A program made the position numbers and the translations under genes. Shown one piece after another: positions 61,201-64,000 of a stretch of 64,000 nucleotides of DNA. The notes beneath the pieces were generated by a model. That model had not been told where the DNA came from, searched no databases, and was given only the letters and a program-made list of their open reading frames with translations. This DNA comes from CAYMYN01 sp964394665 (lineage in GTDB: Bacteria > Planctomycetota > UBA1135 > GCA-002686595). Within the stretch, counting starts at the first letter, position 1, and each line of letters begins with the position of its first letter. The stretch covers positions 186,001-250,000 of the forward strand of contig CAYMYN010000004.1 in assembly GCA_964394665.1 (NCBI GenBank). Reading direction: 5' to 3'.

Positions 61201-61435
61201 CCTTCTGCCCGATCCCTGCAACGTGAGCCTCTCGGGCGTCACTTCGGAGATCGCGCCCGGATCGCTGACCCACTGGGTCCGTCACCCGGCCGAGCTCAAC
61301 GCCTTCGCGCCGCAGCCGAACATGATTCGGTTCACGGTCGTGTTCGAGGACTCGCTGCGCGTCCCGCAGATCAACCCCATCGAGTCGCGGGTGCTGGGCG
61401 TGACGAACCTCAAGGTCCGAGTCACGCCGGACTGA
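58220..61435 (+). CDS. Large glycine-rich lipoprotein, paralogue of the 41117 gene product
   Basis: A 1071-residue protein with lipobox LLSGC (C28) followed by a run of glycines. Ig-like segments are LLFSEPVDAGSLNNSTVQI and RMVFNDIMNPATLANPSTN. The repeat GDLVVNGVLDVSGETPV, a Gly-rich central tract (about 490-770), SIVVNGVIDASGGAGG and GRINVRGGVGGVG correspond to repeats in the 1114-residue protein. The end MIRFTVVFEDSLRV...NLKVRV keeps the shared closing pattern. Cysteines are more frequent than in its paralogue. Probably displayed on or exported to the cell surface; no activity can be assigned. Confidence 0.85.
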   Translation: MPMTARTSSRTRSLGLPALGLALLLSGCSGGGGGGGGAFYIESCTLGCGNGVGGNQVSCEIVNVGRNLEISLLFSEPVDAGSLNNSTVQIINSTTSQVPPFNYSIDPNNPRRLIARPNLAFDSLGNPVFALGPDETFEVTIPGLSQGDLGPFVRSAGGRPNLSRLKCTIRTTEGIVDAVPGAPTVSVFVDTLAANNVPAQNAFNVKLSSTVRMVFNDIMNPATLANPSTNQATFVTAKIDTDGNIATTNDQVPIDGSYVWSIDFALLRTTLTFTPAVGFPSRGSNPAAPRRIVMDLPANVTDLVGNGLGNPGKVVFTPEFVPFSPVTLPDDDGESFVNTDNENTSESGASWGAASLGGVAGRLSAGRTGGSGRLGSLVVDNGQTVVLDTDSQEFPLPGQTWGLLDNSLEGDYDPLDPSTWPRITVTDGAFEFTSLVIQSGGRLVLTGSNPGRVYSRGDLVVNGVLDVSGETPVPHQSNDWKGLNSNVIFGGAGGAGGPSAGSGGKGGDRYDTAGFDTGGTSGFPNATTGTTGNIAFPGNPPDNPGIDNRGADGSGVGGAFSTGGLGGAFYPPNMPRTNLINSATPANIGDLAFVVLTIGTTNECRVPMVGGPGSGGAYALDGGSAAPASPHATAQSATGQPLLPSAPAPTPGGDNSSIALEAPGQAIRRALNYEQNNLLGGSGGGGGGMHIWGTRTAATSNCFSSSIFPFWDHSAAGGGGGGGAVQVSSGRSIVVNGVIDASGGAGGSATNLNAPISFCAQPGTTNAHTVEPQISNCGSFAAPGGGGSGGAVKLKARTIVTSALGGRINVRGGVGGVGVGGSVGGAGSPGLVRLEYRERPIGTANPGSSTDATLYAPSIAPFLPLDPTFNNPFESAAILSLGGMPIQRARPDSFTASMSCWMKPAGSFFQLTFDDDGAGTTPAEMAWNMDVVYLTPSNQQVLFPYRGIPDPEPTDFPLVGQSFEEFFGNDLNHGLPDNVGSLVSVRFQGARSTGLLPDPCNVSLSGVTSEIAPGSLTHWVRHPAELNAFAPQPNMIRFTVVFEDSLRVPQINPIESRVLGVTNLKVRVTPD

Positions 61436-61460
61436 TCTGGCGCGGGCCGCATTCCATCGA

Positions 61461-61506
61461 GGGGGAGGCCGACGCCAGCCAGGGGTCGGCCTCCCCCTTC
61501 CTTTCT
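61461..61506 (+). terminator. Intrinsic terminator after the 1071-residue lipoprotein gene
   Basis: GGGGGAGGCCGAC (61461-61473) and GTCGGCCTCCCCC (61485-61497) form a perfect 13-bp stem, followed by TTCCTTTCT. This is the most classical terminator of the window. Confidence 0.85.
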
Positions 61507-61555
61507 GGGCGGGTGTGCGGCCTGCGCCCGGGCCTGGACGAGGCAGGGTGGATGC

Positions 61556-62830
61556 ATGGCGCGTGGAGCGACGCTCTTCAGGGCCCGCTGGTTGGTGGTC
61601 GACGCCGACCGGGTGCTCGAGAACGCCGGCCTGTGGGTCGGACGGGGTCGGGTGCTCGCCCTGTGCCCGCGGCTCCCGCGTCGGGTGGACGCCGGGCGGA
61701 CGGTGGACCTGGGGGACGTGGCGATCGCCCCGGGCCTGATCGACGCCCACGCGCACCTCGAGCTCGGCGGCCTGGCCGCCGCCGACCTGCCTGCCCAGGA
61801 CTTCGTGGAGTGGGTGCGGGCGCTCGTGGCGGCTCGACGCGCGTGGACGCGGCCGGCGCTCGCGCGGGCGGCGCGGGAAGGAGCGGACGCGCTCCTGCGC
61901 TCCGGCACCACCGCGGTAGGCGACGTCGATTCGAGCGGCGCGGCGACCGCGGCGCTCAGCGGGCATCCGCTGCGGGTCGTGGCGTACCGCGAGTGGCTCG
62001 ACCTCGACGAGCCCGGCCGGCGGCTCCTGGCGCGCCGGGCCCTGCGCGGCCTTTCCCCGGGGCGGCGCCGTCGTCGGCTCGTCGAGGGCCTCTCGCCCCA
62101 CGCTCCGTACAGCGTGGGCCCCGAGCTCCTGGCCGCCCTCGCGCGCCGCGCGGCGCGCGCCGGCGCACCCCTGGCCGTGCACTGGGCCGAGACGCAGGCA
62201 GAGGGGGAGTGGCTCGAGGGGGGCCAGGGTCCGTTCGCGGCTCTGTTCGCCCGCAGCCCACGCCGGGCGGGCCTCGACCTGCTGCAGGAGGCCGGCCTGC
62301 TCGGCCCACGCACGGCGCTGATCCACGGCAATGACCCGCGCCGGGACGAACCCGCGCGCATCGCCCGGGCGGGAGCGGTGCTCGTGCACTGCCCCGGGAG
62401 CCACGCCTACTTCGACCGGGATCCCTTCCCGCTCGAGGTCTACCGCCGGGCGGGGGTGTGCCTGGCCCTCGGAACCGACTCGGCGGCCAGCAACGCCGAC
62501 CTCGACATGCGGCGCGAGATGTCCCTGGCGCGTCGCGCGTTCCCGGACCTCGAGCCGCGCGAGGTCTGGCGTTGGGCGACGGAGGGCGGCGCGCGGGCCC
62601 TGGGGATGGGGGGCCGGATCGGCGTTCTGCGACCCGGGGCGCAGGCGGACTTCGTGGCCTTCGAGTTCCCCGGCGGCGGGGTCGCAGCACTCTGGGAGCA
62701 TCTCACGGCTTCGATCCCGCCGTTGGCTGGCGTCTGGATCGGGGGCCGGCGCGCCGACGGCTCCGCCCGGGGCACGGGCCGACTCGGGAGTGCGACCCTA
62801 GGGCTCGCCAGGCCTCAGGACGTGCTCTAA
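61556..62830 (+). CDS. Amidohydrolase-superfamily deaminase-like protein
   Basis: A 424-residue metal-dependent hydrolase of the ATZ/TRZ/MtaD-like group. The composite beta-sandwich carries PGLIDAHAHLELGG (H65, H67), then ALAVHWAETQAEGEWL-type metal/proton-transfer residues (His and Glu in HWAE), TALIHGND, and LALGTDSAASNADLDMRREM (Asp). C-terminal RPGAQADFVAFEF closes the sandwich. Substrates of relatives include S-adenosylhomocysteine, adenosine-like compounds and aminofutalosine, so the substrate here is not determined. Confidence 0.82.
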   Translation: MARGATLFRARWLVVDADRVLENAGLWVGRGRVLALCPRLPRRVDAGRTVDLGDVAIAPGLIDAHAHLELGGLAAADLPAQDFVEWVRALVAARRAWTRPALARAAREGADALLRSGTTAVGDVDSSGAATAALSGHPLRVVAYREWLDLDEPGRRLLARRALRGLSPGRRRRRLVEGLSPHAPYSVGPELLAALARRAARAGAPLAVHWAETQAEGEWLEGGQGPFAALFARSPRRAGLDLLQEAGLLGPRTALIHGNDPRRDEPARIARAGAVLVHCPGSHAYFDRDPFPLEVYRRAGVCLALGTDSAASNADLDMRREMSLARRAFPDLEPREVWRWATEGGARALGMGGRIGVLRPGAQADFVAFEFPGGGVAALWEHLTASIPPLAGVWIGGRRADGSARGTGRLGSATLGLARPQDVL

Positions 62831-62967
62831 GGTTCCCCAGCCGGGTGTCCGGTCCTCGGGAAGGAACCGCTTCCGTCCCCGCAACCCGACCCCGCCCGCC
62901 GCGGTCCAACTCGCGCATGCCCGTCTCCCCCCGTACGAACCCACCGCGTGGAGCCTGCGAGCCCGCC

Positions 62968-63939
62968 ATGGAGCCGGCGCTCGAACTGCTCCGGGCGGGT
63001 CAGCGCTTCCTGCTCGTGGGCCACTCCCGCCCCGACGGGGATTGCCTGGGGGCGCAGGCGGGGTTGGCGAGCGTGCTGCGCGGTCAGGGCAAGGACGTCT
63101 GGATCCTGAACCCCGATCCGCCCGACCCCGAGTACGAGCTCCTGGCCGCGGGCGAGCGCTTCGGTGTGTTCGGCGGTGGGCCCCTGCCGGTCCACGACGT
63201 CGCGGTGATGCTCGACTTCTCCGAGCTCGGGCGCTGCGGCGAGCTGGCGCGGCCGCTGCTCGCCGCCCCTTCGCGCAAGCTCCTGATCGACCACCACGCC
63301 TTCGGCGGGACGCCCTGGTGGGACGCGGCCCTGCTCGACCCCGGCGCGGCGGCCACGGGCCTGCTCGTCTTCCGCCTGGGGCTCGCCCTGGGCGCGGAGC
63401 TCGACGCGACGGGCGCCCTGGGCATCTTCACCTCGATCGTGACGGACACCGGGTGGTTCCGTTATCCGAACACCGACGCCGAGAGCCTGTCGGTCGCCGC
63501 GCAGCTCGTCGCCCGCGGGGTGGATCCGGCGGCCGTGCACCGCTCCCTCGCGCAGCGCAAGAGTCGGCGTCACCCGCTGACCCTGGGGCGCGTGTTGTCG
63601 GGCGTCGAGTACCACGCGGGAGGGCTGCTCGCCCTGGCCGCGATCCCCTACGACCAGGACGCGGCCCTGACCGATGGGGACGCGGTGCTCGACGTGCTGC
63701 GCTCGGTCGGGACCGTCGAGGTCGCGTTGCTCCTGCGCGAGCTGGCCGACGGGAGTTGCAAGCTCTCGGCGCGCAGCAAGACGCGCTTCGACGTGGACGA
63801 ACTGGCCCGCCTGCACGGGGGCGGCGGCCACCGGCGCGCGGCCGGGGCGCGCCTGGCCGGCCCGCTCGCTCGGGCCCGGGACGAGCTCGTGGCGCAGGTG
63901 CTCGAACGCATCGAAGCCGCCGCGGAGGCCGGACGGTGA
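62968..63939 (+). CDS. DHH-family phosphoesterase (NrnA-like nanoRNase/pAp phosphatase)
   Basis: A 323-residue DHH-DHHA1 protein. It shows GHSRPDGDCLGA (H19, D23, D25), D83 (VMLDFSEL), the DHH motif D108-H-H110 (LIDHHAF), FTSIVTDTGWFRYPNT, and the C-terminal DHHA1 signature GGGGHRRAAGARL. NrnA homologues degrade 2-5 base RNAs and dephosphorylate pAp. ATG at 62968 is preferred; 62917 would add 17 Pro/Arg-rich residues. The stop overlaps the GTG of the next gene. Confidence 0.9.
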   Translation: MEPALELLRAGQRFLLVGHSRPDGDCLGAQAGLASVLRGQGKDVWILNPDPPDPEYELLAAGERFGVFGGGPLPVHDVAVMLDFSELGRCGELARPLLAAPSRKLLIDHHAFGGTPWWDAALLDPGAAATGLLVFRLGLALGAELDATGALGIFTSIVTDTGWFRYPNTDAESLSVAAQLVARGVDPAAVHRSLAQRKSRRHPLTLGRVLSGVEYHAGGLLALAAIPYDQDAALTDGDAVLDVLRSVGTVEVALLLRELADGSCKLSARSKTRFDVDELARLHGGGGHRRAAGARLAGPLARARDELVAQVLERIEAAAEAGR

Positions 63940-64000
63940 AGGTCGCGATCATCTCCGACCTGCACTCGAATCGTGAGGCGCTGGAGGCGGTCTTCCAGCA
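63936..64000 (+). CDS. Metallophosphoesterase, 3'-truncated by window edge
   Basis: 21 codons are visible from a GTG overlapping the previous stop: the protein starts MKVAIISDLHSNREALEAVF. The D-x-H-S-N motif followed by EAL is the N-terminal metal site of calcineurin-like phosphoesterases of the YfcE/DevT group. Substrate cannot be told from this fragment. Confidence 0.8.
   Translation, partial: MKVAIISDLHSNREALEAVFQ

Noticed and set aside
58121..62701. 1526-codon minus-strand open frame opposite the large lipoprotein and amidohydrolase genes
   Set aside because: Shadow of third-position GC bias. The plus-strand proteins have signal peptide, motifs and terminators.

Overview
The window is a very GC-rich (about 70%) bacterial chromosome segment that is almost entirely core genome. 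There are no insertion sequences, prophage genes, CRISPR arrays or plasmid functions. Gram-negative surface biology is clear: a secretin, an OmpA-like lipoprotein, lipobox lipoproteins and a type IV pilus / type II secretion hybrid. The missing rpmD between rpsE and rplO, the giant glycine-rich lipoproteins and the unusual GTPase G4 motifs suggest a high-GC member of the Planctomycetota or a neighbouring phylum. This is inference, not proof.

Layout. 1-7700 is the distal ribosomal-protein operon (rpsH', rplF, rplR, rpsE, rplO, secY, adk, infA, rpmJ, rpsM, rpsK, rpsD, rpoA, rplQ). It is closed by a perfect hairpin shared with the convergent dnaE. 7864-12479 carries dnaE and a succinylornithine-type transcarbamylase on the minus strand. 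12624-19904 is an information-processing cluster: tRNA-Arg(ACG), tadA, two tRNA-Ser, SRP RNA, dnaX, ybaB, recR, rpoN, truA, ptsN-like and HPr. 20116-25169 holds pilM, pilN, a pilO-pilP-like fusion and the secretin gene. 25920-30558 holds RNase E/G, rplU, rpmA and obgE. 30700-37070 holds a second PilT-like ATPase, a GspC-like PDZ protein, coaX, a short MnmE-like GTPase and pyrB fused to a PyrI-type zinc domain.

37830-47277 is a run of three large lipoproteins, the last overlapping the prepilin peptidase gene. Then come an OmpA-family lipoprotein, an EF-G paralogue, and the cluster pilT-pilB-pilC-pilin (50739-55923). On the minus strand follow a helical-repeat lipoprotein and tatD. A fourth large glycine-rich lipoprotein, an amidohydrolase, an NrnA-like DHH phosphoesterase and the start of a metallophosphoesterase end the window.

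The genes form three functional blocks: translation and export (ribosomal proteins, SecY, SRP RNA, tRNA genes with TadA); replication and repair (DnaE, DnaX, YbaB, RecR); and an envelope-spanning pilus/secretion machine dispersed over 35 kb. The paralogous large lipoproteins interleaved with that machine are the least explained part of the window. Many gene pairs overlap by ATGA or GTGA, implying translational coupling, and several genes have a -10-like hexamer only 6-8 bases before the start codon, suggesting leaderless mRNAs. Two 10-N assembly gaps interrupt a tRNA-Ser (13814-13823) and the prepilin peptidase gene (47278-47287).
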